A DNA stretch of 49,990 nt from Streptomyces sp. SID3343. GTDB lineage: Bacteria; Actinomycetota; Actinomycetes; Streptomycetales; Streptomycetaceae. The first letter of the stretch is position 1. Each line of letters starts with the position of its first letter. A program made the position numbers and the translations under genes. The DNA lies in the NCBI RefSeq assembly GCF_009865215.1, contig NZ_WWJX01001420.1, positions 1-49,990 of the forward strand, in the 5' to 3' direction. Below the pieces are notes generated by a model that searched no databases, had not been told where the DNA came from, and saw only the letters and a program-made list of their open reading frames with translations. Below, in pieces: positions 33,666-41,833 of the stretch.

Positions 33666-34865
33666 ATGTCCACCTCCACGCCCGTACGCACCGGCCTCCC
33701 GGTCAACGTCAAGAAGCTTCGGGAGAAGGTGGCGATCGGCGTACTCGACTGGGAAAACCTGCTGGCGATCGTGAACGATCCCGAGGTCGTGGAGAAGTCC
33801 ACGTCCAGCAAGGTCGATCTTGGCCTGGAGGAGTACGCGGCGCTGCGCGCCGAAGTCCAGCGGCTGATCGGCAACAAGAGCAGCGCGAAGGCGAAGAACG
33901 TCGGTCCGTACGCGGACTACATCGCCGCCGGCTTGCGTGGGGAGTTCGGCGACGCGTGGTCGACCCCGCCGCTGACGCTGTGGTGCCCGCGCACGTTGAT
34001 CCTCAACGAGCAGGGCGACACGATGTTGCCGCTGCGCGACCAGATCATCGCGGTGGACGCGGAGACGCAGCTCACCGCGATGCACCGGATCCGGAAGAAC
34101 CGTCGGATCTACGGCCTCGAAGACACCGACTTCGCGGAGGTGTTGGTGGCCTTCGAGATCTACTGGGGCATCGGCACCGAGGACGCCCGTCAGATCTTCC
34201 ACGACCGCAACCTCAAGGGCGTCGCCGTCGACAAGAGCCTTGCCCTGTCCATGGACCAGCGCGACCTCGCCACCGTCATCACGCGGACGCTGGTCGACAA
34301 CACCATCGTCAGCACCGACGACGGAGACGCCCCGCTCGCCCGATTCGTCAACTCCAGCAAGCGTCAGCTCAGCGTCAACGCGACCGAGTGGGTCACGCTG
34401 TCGGCGGTCCGTTCGATGGTCGTCACCACGATGCTCGGCAAGTCCGGGATCGGCGCGACCTCGGGCACCGTGGACTTGGACAACCTGCCGGATGGGCTCA
34501 GTGAGCAGGAGGTCACCCAGGAGGTCGTCGGCGCACTGTCCGCGATCGTGCGTACGCTGACCGATGCGTTCGAGACCCGTTCCGCGATCACCGCTCCCGC
34601 CGTACTCGCGGGCTTGGGCGCGGCAGCGCACCGAACGATGCCGTGGGCCGAGGACCTGCTTCCCCCGCACCTCGATTTCCTGGGGTTGCTGTCCGAGATC
34701 CACTGGGAGCGGGAGGCGAAGTACTGGGATGGCGTGGCCGCCAAGGTGAGCGCCGCCAAGGGGTTGTCGTTCGCCGGTGGCGCCAAGGACTCCGGCTACC
34801 GCGTCTGCGAGGCCCTCCTGAACCCCCAGTCCGAGGCCGGCCGAAAGATCCGCGGTCGCAGCTGA
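33666..34865 (+). CDS. DndB-like DGQHR-family protein
   Basis: A 399-residue protein related to DndB and the DGQHR-domain family. The motif region reads IIAVDAETQLTAMHRI with Asp131; compared with DGQHRLEA, the Gly is Ala and the QHR is altered. The following AFEIYWGIGTEDARQIFHDRN and GVAVDKSLALSMDQRDL match the family's second half (EARQLF, D.N, KGKPVSKSL, D.RD). DndB normally regulates phosphorothioation in dnd clusters, but no dndC, dndD or dndE is in this window. GGGGAA five bases before the ATG is the ribosome site. Its own terminator and the shared island element mark it as a separate unit controlled like drmA. Probably a DNA-binding regulator or a DISARM accessory. Confidence 0.75.
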   Translation: MSTSTPVRTGLPVNVKKLREKVAIGVLDWENLLAIVNDPEVVEKSTSSKVDLGLEEYAALRAEVQRLIGNKSSAKAKNVGPYADYIAAGLRGEFGDAWSTPPLTLWCPRTLILNEQGDTMLPLRDQIIAVDAETQLTAMHRIRKNRRIYGLEDTDFAEVLVAFEIYWGIGTEDARQIFHDRNLKGVAVDKSLALSMDQRDLATVITRTLVDNTIVSTDDGDAPLARFVNSSKRQLSVNATEWVTLSAVRSMVVTTMLGKSGIGATSGTVDLDNLPDGLSEQEVTQEVVGALSAIVRTLTDAFETRSAITAPAVLAGLGAAAHRTMPWAEDLLPPHLDFLGLLSEIHWEREAKYWDGVAAKVSAAKGLSFAGGAKDSGYRVCEALLNPQSEAGRKIRGRS

Positions 34866-34877
34866 GTGGTGGATGCC

Positions 34878-34930
34878 GCGCAGCCACGTGTCTTCACCCC
34901 CGATTCGGTGGCGAAGACACGCGGCTGCGC
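34878..34930. terminator. Strong hairpin terminator after the dndB-like gene
   Basis: Eighteen-base arms (34878-34895 and 34913-34930) pair at 17 of 18 positions with a 17-base loop, starting 12 bases after the dndB-like stop. There is no U-tract. It separates that gene from drmA. Confidence 0.8.
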
Positions 34931-34973
34931 CGGTTCCGAGGCACATCTGCGGACGACAGCACATCTGAGACTT

Positions 34974-35003
34974 GTGAACTCAGTACACGAATGTCATGAT
35001 AGT
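34974..35003 (+). promoter_or_regulatory. drmA promoter with the shared island element
   Basis: GTGAACTCAGTACACGAATG (34974-34993) shares CTCAGTACAC exactly with the pPIWI-RE promoter. TGAACT (34975-34980) as -35, a 17-base spacer and GATAGT (34998-35003) as -10 make a plausible promoter. Transcription would start near 35010, leaving about 90 bases of leader before drmA. Confidence 0.6.
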
Positions 35004-35102
35004 GCTTGTTGAAGCCGCGCGTTGGTCGTCTTGCCGCATCGAGGTCGTCGCCGGCCCGTATCCGCCGCGCCGCGCACGCGTCCCGAAGGGAACCTTTCGC
35101 CC

Positions 35103-38100
35103 ATGCCCCAGCCGCCCGCCGTGTCCGCCGGCGGATCGTCCGCCCTCCCGCCCCACCCGTTCGACGACGTCCCACAGGCTTTCACCCCGGGCACCTCGCA
35201 CACGGTGCGCGACGGACTCCAGGACTTCATCGAGCGCGACCTGCTCGGCCCGTGGGACGGCGAGACGGAGGAACTGCGGAAGTCCGCCGGCCCCCGCGAC
35301 CGATATCTGGTCGGGATGCTCGGCCCCAAGCCCGCACCGTCCAAGCCGGGTGACGTGGCCCGGGATGCCGCCCAGGCGGGCGAGGCGGAGCCGGAAGGGG
35401 AAGGCGACGCGCACGAGGCGGAGCTGATCGAGCAGGTCACCCCGCACGCGGCCGGGCGGATCTGGGCCTCCTCGATGGGGTTGTCCTTCGTCGTCCCGGC
35501 CGCCATCGGCACGCTGACGGTCGAGGTGACCTGGGGCCGCTACGACCGCAGCGAGGCGTTGACCGAGGCGGGCCTCGCGGAGCGTATCTGGGCTCGCGAG
35601 CCGTTTTCCCAGGTATGTGACATCAACGTCGCGGCAGCCGGCGACAAGCAGCCGTGCTACCTCGAAGGCGACGAGAGCAGCCCGCACGTCAAGCTCAACG
35701 TGCACGTGCGCGAGCGGGCCGCCGGCCCCGGCGGCGAGGAACTCCGCGTCGTCGAGGTCGCCCTCGTCAACGCGCTGGAGGACTCGGCCGAACTTCGCGA
35801 CCGAAACTGGTTGTTCCAGACCCGGTTGGAGGTGAACGCCTTCCCGGACGCGTCCGCGGCGGTGTTTTTGCCGATCGACGACCCGATGGCCCCGCACGGG
35901 GTGACGGGCGCCCCCGAGGACCCCGAAGAGAGGCGGCTGCGCCTGCTGTATCGCGACGAGCTTCGGCATGCGATCGGGCGCAACGTCGCTGTGCACACGG
36001 ACGTTCGCCCCGGGGAGCGACGCGCGCATCGGCTCACCACCACGTGGCTGCCTGCCTACGACGTCCCGATGACCACCGCGCCCACCATCGAGCAGCAGAC
36101 GCTCCTTGAGGGCCTGGAACTGTCCATGGACGACCTCGCCGAGCTGGCCGTGCCGGCCCGGCGTGGTGAGCTCGCCACCGCTTTGCTGCCGTTGGCCGAG
36201 GGGTACGGCCGTTGGCTGGTCGAACAGCGCGCCCGAGCCGCCGAGTTGCCCGAGGACCTGGGCAAGTGCGCCGACGTGGCGATCGACCACGCCGACGAAA
36301 TCCGGCTGCGTATCGGCGCCGGCATCGAGGTCTTGACCAACGACCCGATCGCCCTCGAAGCGTTCCGTTTCGCCAACCGGACCATGGCGTTGCAACGACG
36401 CAACACCGCGATCGCCGAGCTTCGTGCCGCGGCCGAGGACGGTTCGGTGTCCTACGACCGAGCCAAGGCCGTCGTCGACGAACGCGGCAAGGCTGCGGCG
36501 ACGTGGCGGCCCTTCCAGCTCGCCTTCGTACTCCTCAACCTCCAGTCCCTGACCGAGCCGACCCACCCGCATCGGGGTACCGGTCACAAGGCCCTGGTCG
36601 ACCTGCTGTTCTTCCCGACGGGTGGCGGCAAGACCGAGGCCTATCTCGGCCTCGCCGCCTACACGTTCGCGCTGCGTCGCTTGCAGGGGACCATCGGTAC
36701 CGGGCTCGATGCGCGCCGCGGTGACGACGGCGTGGGCGTGCTGATGCGCTACACGCTGCGGCTCCTCACCGCTCAACAGTTCCAGCGAGCAGCCGCCCTC
36801 GTGTGTGCCGCCGAAGTGCTGCGTCGAGAGGCATACGCGCAGGGTGACACCCGCTGGGGCCGGGTACCCTTCCGGATCGGCCTGTGGGTGGGCGGCACCG
36901 TCTCGCCGAATCGGTTCGAGGAGGCGCAGGAACAGATCGCGATGGCGAAGGAGAGCGGCGACGGCCGCTACGCCGGCGTCATCCAGGTGGCGAGCTGCCC
37001 GTGGTGCGGGGAACCCATCCGGCCACAGAAGGACGTCGTGGCGGACGAGGACCGTCGGCGGATCCTGGTCTACTGCCCGCGCGGTGAAGGAGCAGACGTC
37101 TGCCCGTTCGCGAAGAAGGGGTTCGCGGAGAAGCCCGAAGCCGTCGACACTCCGGGCTTTCGGCCGGGCCTGCCGGTGGTCACCGTGGACGAGGAGATCT
37201 ACCGGCTCGTTCCGAGCCTGCTCATCGCCACTGTGGACAAACTCGCGCAGCTTCCCTCGAACGGGGCGGCGGGCCTGCTCTTCGGCGATACGACCACGCT
37301 GTGCCCACGGCACGGTTACCGGCACGAAGACCTCGACGCGCAGGCCAAGTGCGGCAGCCGCCATCTGCGCAAGGGCTCGCTCCCGGCCGTCACTTCCCTG
37401 GGCGTGGGCGCGGTGCGCCCACCGGATCTGATCATCCAGGACGAGCTGCACCTGATCTCGGGCGCGCTCGGCACGATCGTCGGCCTTTTCGAGGCGGCCG
37501 TGGACCAGTTGTGCAGTTGGCCCGTCGTCACCGCCGATGGCAGCAGGCATCTCGTCGGCCCCAAGATCATCGCGTCCACGGCAACCACGAAGCGCGCGGC
37601 CGAACAGGTGCGCGGCGTCTTCGGGCGTGACGTCGCGGTGTTCCCGCCGCAGGTCGTCGACCACACCGACACCTTCTTCTCCCGGCAGGTGCCGGTCACC
37701 GAAGCCACTCCGGGACGGCGCTACCTCGGCGTGTGTGCCCACGGCACCCGGCTCAAGTCCGCCGAGATCCGCCTCGCGGAGATCCTGTTGCGGGCCGGGC
37801 AGCAGCAATTCGACACGTACGGAGCCCCGGCGGATCCCTACATGACCCTGGTCGGCTACTTCAACGCGACCCGCGAACTCGCCGGTATGCGGCGCTATCT
37901 CGACGACGACGTGACAACCCGGCTTCGGCACAATCCCCATCGGGACAGCAGCCGGCTCGCGGATCGGATTCCCACGAAGAGCGGGATGTTGATCATCGAG
38001 GAACTGACCTCACGGATCTCGTCGAACCAGATCGGCGCGGCGCTGACCCGGTTGCAGGGCAGGTTCGATCCCGAACGCGACACCAGCCTGCGGGCCAGGG

Positions 38101-38936
38101 CAATCGGCACCGAAGTCGGTCACGCGTTGGGCAGCAAGCCACCACGCGTGCCCCGCATCGGCAACAAGCGCGTCCCGCCCGTCGACGTCGTGCTCGCCAC
38201 GTCGATGCTGCAAGTGGGCGTGGACGTCCCCCGGTTCGGGCTGATGCTGGTCGTCGGACAGCCGAAGAACACCGCCGAATACATCCAGGCGTCCTCCCGA
38301 GTCGGCCGTGACACGGCCCGTCCCGGTCTGGTTGTCACGCTCTACAACTGGTCGCGCCCGCGCGACCTCGCGCACTTCGAGGACTTCGAGCACTATCACG
38401 CGACGTTCTACCGCCAGGTGGAAGCGTTGTCCGTGACGCCGTTCACGCGCAGGGCCCTCGACCGCGGGACGACAGCCACATACGTCACCGCCCTACGGCA
38501 CGCACAGCACACGCACTCCCGCAACACCGACGCGCAGGACCTGGACTTGGACGGCGAGGAGGCCCGACAGGTCGAGGCTCGATTGCTGGACCGCGCCGAG
38601 GCCGTCGGAGGCACGACTGCGCGCGATTACCTGGACGAGCGCATCCGGGCACTGAAGGACCTGTGGCGCCAACGACGCGAGGGCAGCGCAAAGCTCGGGT
38701 TCCGCTCCGGTAGCAAGAGCAAGAAGAGTGACGAACTCGTGGTGGGGCTGTTGCGTCCGGCGAACGGATCGCGCTGGGATTCGCTGACGGTCCCGCAGTC
38801 CATGCGCGAGACGGAGAACGAAATCAATTTGCTGCTGCCCGGCAGTGACGGATTCGGCTCGATGGCCGGTCCCAGCCCGCAATGGGACTTCAGCGCCGCC
38901 CAGGCAAGTCGAGAGACCGAGGAGAGCCCGGCATGA
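35103..38936 (+). CDS. drmA: DISARM helicase DrmA
   Basis: A 1277-residue SF2 helicase. Walker A FFPTGGGKTEAYLGLAAY lies near residue 503, zinc-type cysteine pairs (SCPWCGEPI near 628 and others up to 760) form an insert, the DExH box IIQDELHLISGALG is near 776, and the C-terminal lobe has VVLATSMLQVGVDVPRFG near 1028 and motif VI QASSRVGRD near 1060. This is the DISARM DrmA pattern. The ATG at 35103 is preferred: an upstream in-frame TTG at 35022 has no ribosome site, while AAGGGAA precedes 35103 by about ten bases. Its TGA overlaps the drmB ATG. With DrmB it forms the DNA-loading core that in published work binds ssDNA and is triggered by 5' overhangs. Confidence 0.93.
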   Translation: MPQPPAVSAGGSSALPPHPFDDVPQAFTPGTSHTVRDGLQDFIERDLLGPWDGETEELRKSAGPRDRYLVGMLGPKPAPSKPGDVARDAAQAGEAEPEGEGDAHEAELIEQVTPHAAGRIWASSMGLSFVVPAAIGTLTVEVTWGRYDRSEALTEAGLAERIWAREPFSQVCDINVAAAGDKQPCYLEGDESSPHVKLNVHVRERAAGPGGEELRVVEVALVNALEDSAELRDRNWLFQTRLEVNAFPDASAAVFLPIDDPMAPHGVTGAPEDPEERRLRLLYRDELRHAIGRNVAVHTDVRPGERRAHRLTTTWLPAYDVPMTTAPTIEQQTLLEGLELSMDDLAELAVPARRGELATALLPLAEGYGRWLVEQRARAAELPEDLGKCADVAIDHADEIRLRIGAGIEVLTNDPIALEAFRFANRTMALQRRNTAIAELRAAAEDGSVSYDRAKAVVDERGKAAATWRPFQLAFVLLNLQSLTEPTHPHRGTGHKALVDLLFFPTGGGKTEAYLGLAAYTFALRRLQGTIGTGLDARRGDDGVGVLMRYTLRLLTAQQFQRAAALVCAAEVLRREAYAQGDTRWGRVPFRIGLWVGGTVSPNRFEEAQEQIAMAKESGDGRYAGVIQVASCPWCGEPIRPQKDVVADEDRRRILVYCPRGEGADVCPFAKKGFAEKPEAVDTPGFRPGLPVVTVDEEIYRLVPSLLIATVDKLAQLPSNGAAGLLFGDTTTLCPRHGYRHEDLDAQAKCGSRHLRKGSLPAVTSLGVGAVRPPDLIIQDELHLISGALGTIVGLFEAAVDQLCSWPVVTADGSRHLVGPKIIASTATTKRAAEQVRGVFGRDVAVFPPQVVDHTDTFFSRQVPVTEATPGRRYLGVCAHGTRLKSAEIRLAEILLRAGQQQFDTYGAPADPYMTLVGYFNATRELAGMRRYLDDDVTTRLRHNPHRDSSRLADRIPTKSGMLIIEELTSRISSNQIGAALTRLQGRFDPERDTSLRARAIGTEVGHALGSKPPRVPRIGNKRVPPVDVVLATSMLQVGVDVPRFGLMLVVGQPKNTAEYIQASSRVGRDTARPGLVVTLYNWSRPRDLAHFEDFEHYHATFYRQVEALSVTPFTRRALDRGTTATYVTALRHAQHTHSRNTDAQDLDLDGEEARQVEARLLDRAEAVGGTTARDYLDERIRALKDLWRQRREGSAKLGFRSGSKSKKSDELVVGLLRPANGSRWDSLTVPQSMRETENEINLLLPGSDGFGSMAGPSPQWDFSAAQASRETEESPA

Positions 38937-40840
38937 ACGACGACTACTTTCCCCGCGTCGGCGCCGCGCGGCCGAGTCACCTCATGTTCTCGGGTGGGGT
39001 CGGCGCCTTGGTCGATCTGCCGAACTTCTCCGTCCTCGTCCGAGGCCTGGAATCGTGGAACTACACCGGGCTGACCGGGAACTACCTGGTCGACGAGCCG
39101 CGACTGCGCGAGGCCGTCAACCGGGCGCTGCGCCGATACACCCCCGGGGAGAAGGTCACCGAGCTGCGCTCGGCGCCGTGGGCGGACGGTGGTGACAGCA
39201 ACCCGAAGGGCATCGAGGCCCAACGGATCGGCGTTCCCGTCATGCCCTTTCCCCAGTGGTTGCGGTGTACTGCCTGCAATGAACTGGCGGGCATCGACGC
39301 GGGCACGTTCAAGTTCGTCAACCAGAACCCGCGTACACCGCACGAGGCCAAGTTCATTCACGACTGCAAGCCGAAGGCTCGGCGCAAGCCCCTCGCCGTC
39401 GCGGCGCGCTTCACGCTCGTGTGTACCGACGGCCATCTCGACGAGTTCCCGTACCAGGCGTTCGTTCACCACGGTGGCGTCTGCCCCGAGGTGCCGCGAC
39501 CGCGGATGCGGATGATCGACCACGGCGGCAATCAAGCCGCGAACGTGACGATCAGGTGCCTTGCGTGCCCGGCGACACGCAACATCCGTGAGGCCATGGG
39601 CGAGGCAGGGCAACGGAATCTGCCCGCGTGTCGGGGCCGGCACCCGCACCTGGGGACGTTCGCGGCCGGTGGCTGCGGACTCGCGGCGATCGTCCTCGTG
39701 GCGGGCGCGTCCAATCAGTGGTTCCCGATCACGCTCAACGCCCTTGCGCTGCCGCCTTCCAAGACGGAGGACATCCACCGGGTCGTCGAGGAGCGGTGGA
39801 CCGAGCTCCAGATGATCACCAACGCGGTCATCCATACCGCGATGTCACAGTCTCCGTCGTACCGCTATCTGGAGCAGTACGACGCCGCCGAACTGATCGC
39901 GGCCGTCAACGCCCGGCATGCCGGTGTCGTCGTCGCTGCCGGCCCCACGGACGCCAGAGTCGACCTGCTCACGCCCGAGTGGGATCTGTTCACGTGCAAG
40001 CAACTTCCCCAGCCCACCGAGGACTTCGCGCTGGTGGAAGCCGCCGTCCCCACAGCGCTCCAGGGCCTTTTCGCGGACGTTCGACAGGTCGAGCGGTTGC
40101 GCGAAGCGCGCGCGCTGATCGGTTTCACGCGCTTGGATGCTCCGGATCCGGAAGACCCGGCGCTGGTCAAGCAGGTCGAGCTGAGTTCACGTCCGCGCAA
40201 CTGGGTACCGGCGAGTGAGGTGCGGGGAGAGGGAATCTTTTTGCGCGTACAGGACGAGTTGATGGCCGATTGGGTGGCACACGCCGAACAGTCCGACGTA
40301 CTGGCCGGGCACCGCAGGGCCTATGTCCAGTTCCGCACCAACCGCCACTCGGACCGCCTGGCCGGGGACTTCGACCCGATGAAGCACTGGCCGGGCGCAC
40401 GCTACATCGCTCTGCACACCCTGTCCCACCTGCTGATCCGCACGATCGCGCTGGAGTGCGGCTACAACTCCGCCAGCCTCGCCGAGCGCATCTATGCGGG
40501 CGACGACGACGATCCCCGAACCGGAATCCTGCTGTACACGGCGGTACCGGACGCGGAGGGCACGCTCGGCGGGCTCGTTTCGCTCGCGGAGAAGGCGCAC
40601 TTCGAGCGGATCGTGCGACGGGCACTGACCGATGCCCGACACTGCTCGCAAGATCCGTTGTGTTCCGAACGCTTGCCGCAGGCGCCCTACGACTACCTGC
40701 ACGGGGCGGCGTGCCACGTCTGCCTGTTCCTGTCCGAGACGACATGTGAGCGCGGCAACCGCTTCCTCGACCGCCGGTTCCTCGTGCCGCTCGACGACGA
40801 TCCCAAGTTGCTGCTCACGCCGGCCGAACTGGTCTCGTGA
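38933..40840 (+). CDS. drmB: DISARM DUF1998 protein DrmB
   Basis: A 635-residue protein. Zinc-ribbon-like pairs are seen in LRCTACNEL, HDCKPKA, IRCLACPATRN and ACRGRH in the first half. The C-terminal DUF1998 signature has clustered cysteines CSQDPLCSE, GAACHVCLFLSETTCERGNRFLDR, preceded by HTLSHLLIRTIALECGY. DrmB is the obligate partner of DrmA. ATGA overlap with drmA upstream and GTGA overlap with drmC downstream make a tight three-gene operon. No oddities seen. Confidence 0.93.
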   Translation: MNDDYFPRVGAARPSHLMFSGGVGALVDLPNFSVLVRGLESWNYTGLTGNYLVDEPRLREAVNRALRRYTPGEKVTELRSAPWADGGDSNPKGIEAQRIGVPVMPFPQWLRCTACNELAGIDAGTFKFVNQNPRTPHEAKFIHDCKPKARRKPLAVAARFTLVCTDGHLDEFPYQAFVHHGGVCPEVPRPRMRMIDHGGNQAANVTIRCLACPATRNIREAMGEAGQRNLPACRGRHPHLGTFAAGGCGLAAIVLVAGASNQWFPITLNALALPPSKTEDIHRVVEERWTELQMITNAVIHTAMSQSPSYRYLEQYDAAELIAAVNARHAGVVVAAGPTDARVDLLTPEWDLFTCKQLPQPTEDFALVEAAVPTALQGLFADVRQVERLREARALIGFTRLDAPDPEDPALVKQVELSSRPRNWVPASEVRGEGIFLRVQDELMADWVAHAEQSDVLAGHRRAYVQFRTNRHSDRLAGDFDPMKHWPGARYIALHTLSHLLIRTIALECGYNSASLAERIYAGDDDDPRTGILLYTAVPDAEGTLGGLVSLAEKAHFERIVRRALTDARHCSQDPLCSERLPQAPYDYLHGAACHVCLFLSETTCERGNRFLDRRFLVPLDDDPKLLLTPAELVS

Positions 40841-41610
40841 GCCGGCGCGAATTCGAGTCCGCCGCGGCCTCGATCGTCGATGCGTTGGGCCCCACCAGGG
40901 CCAAGGACCTGGTGGGGCTGCTCGCTCGCGAGCGCAGCCGCGAGTATGTGTTGACGACCATGCACGTCCCGGCAGCGCAGGAACTATTGACCGTGTTCCT
41001 CGACGCCAAGGACCGAGCCGGCGTGGCCGACCAGGAGGCCGCCGCCTATGTGCGCGGCTACATCGCCGGCTGGACTCGGCATCGGGATGCGGTGAGCGTA
41101 CAAACGGTGTGGAGCGGGCCGCCCACGGCCGGGGTTCCGGTGCGGGCCACCGCCCAGGTTCTCGTCGAGGTGGTGCACGAGGCCACCGAGGAATTCGTGG
41201 CGATGACCTATTCGGCACGCGTTTATGGGCCACTGGTGAGCGCCTTGCGTGCTGCTGTCGCGCGGGGGGTTCGGGTGGACGTGGTGGTGGAGACCCACGC
41301 CGGCGCGGGCGGTCTGTTGTCCGGCCCCGAACCGGCGCGTGCTTTCGCCGGCGTTGCCGGGGTCCGAATCTGGCACTGGCCCAAGGAGCAACGTTCGGCT
41401 CCCGGCGCTCGGCAGCACGCGAAGATCGCCGTCGCCGACGGACGGGTGCTCTTCCTGGGCAGTGCCAATCTCACCGCGTCGGGAGCAAGCCGCAACATGG
41501 AGGCCGGGCTCGTCGTACGAGGTGGCACTGCACCGCAGCGAGCGTTGGAGCATGTCCGCGAACTCCAGCGCCGAGGGCTTCTGCAACGATTCACCGACTC
41601 GGGCAGTTGA
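40837..41610 (+). CDS. drmC: DISARM phospholipase D-like nuclease DrmC
   Basis: A 257-residue PLD-superfamily protein with one HKD motif, HAKIAVADGRVLFLGSANLTASG near residue 196, and a core strand pattern VRVDVVVETHAG before it. With only one HKD it should act as a dimer. DrmC is dispensable in some tested DISARM systems. It starts at GTG overlapping the drmB stop (GTGA). Its length is typical. It ends the drmABC operon; the giant helicase follows after 223 bases. Confidence 0.92.
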   Translation: MSRREFESAAASIVDALGPTRAKDLVGLLARERSREYVLTTMHVPAAQELLTVFLDAKDRAGVADQEAAAYVRGYIAGWTRHRDAVSVQTVWSGPPTAGVPVRATAQVLVEVVHEATEEFVAMTYSARVYGPLVSALRAAVARGVRVDVVVETHAGAGGLLSGPEPARAFAGVAGVRIWHWPKEQRSAPGARQHAKIAVADGRVLFLGSANLTASGASRNMEAGLVVRGGTAPQRALEHVRELQRRGLLQRFTDSGS

Positions 41611-41744
41611 CCCACGACGACTGCGGTCGACAGTGGTGCGGCCCATCCGGATCCGGTCACTCCGCCACCGGTCTGCTCGGCTGAGTCTGCGTCAGTTCCC
41701 CTTTGCCTCAAGTCCGTTGCTCACCCGGTAGCAGCCGACTGGCT

Positions 41745-41765
41745 CACGTGTCACGACCACACGTG
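41745..41765. promoter_or_regulatory. Palindrome upstream of the giant helicase
   Basis: Perfect seven-base arms CACGTGT (41745-41751) and ACACGTG (41759-41765) with a seven-base spacer lie about 70 bases before the helicase start, in a 223-base gap. Candidate operator; the island element seen upstream of five other units is absent here. Confidence 0.5.
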
Positions 41766-41833
41766 GATAGGCTCTGCGCACTTTCGGTCCCGATCACTTG
41801 CTAGACGGATCATCGCGATTGGAGCACGACCAC

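Noticed and set aside
33666-34865. A dnd phosphorothioation cluster
   Set aside because: Only a DndB-like protein is present; no cysteine desulfurase, DndC, DndD, DndE or DndFGH lies in the window.
35022-35102. TTG start for drmA
   Set aside because: No ribosome site precedes it, whereas the ATG at 35103 has AAGGGAA upstream.
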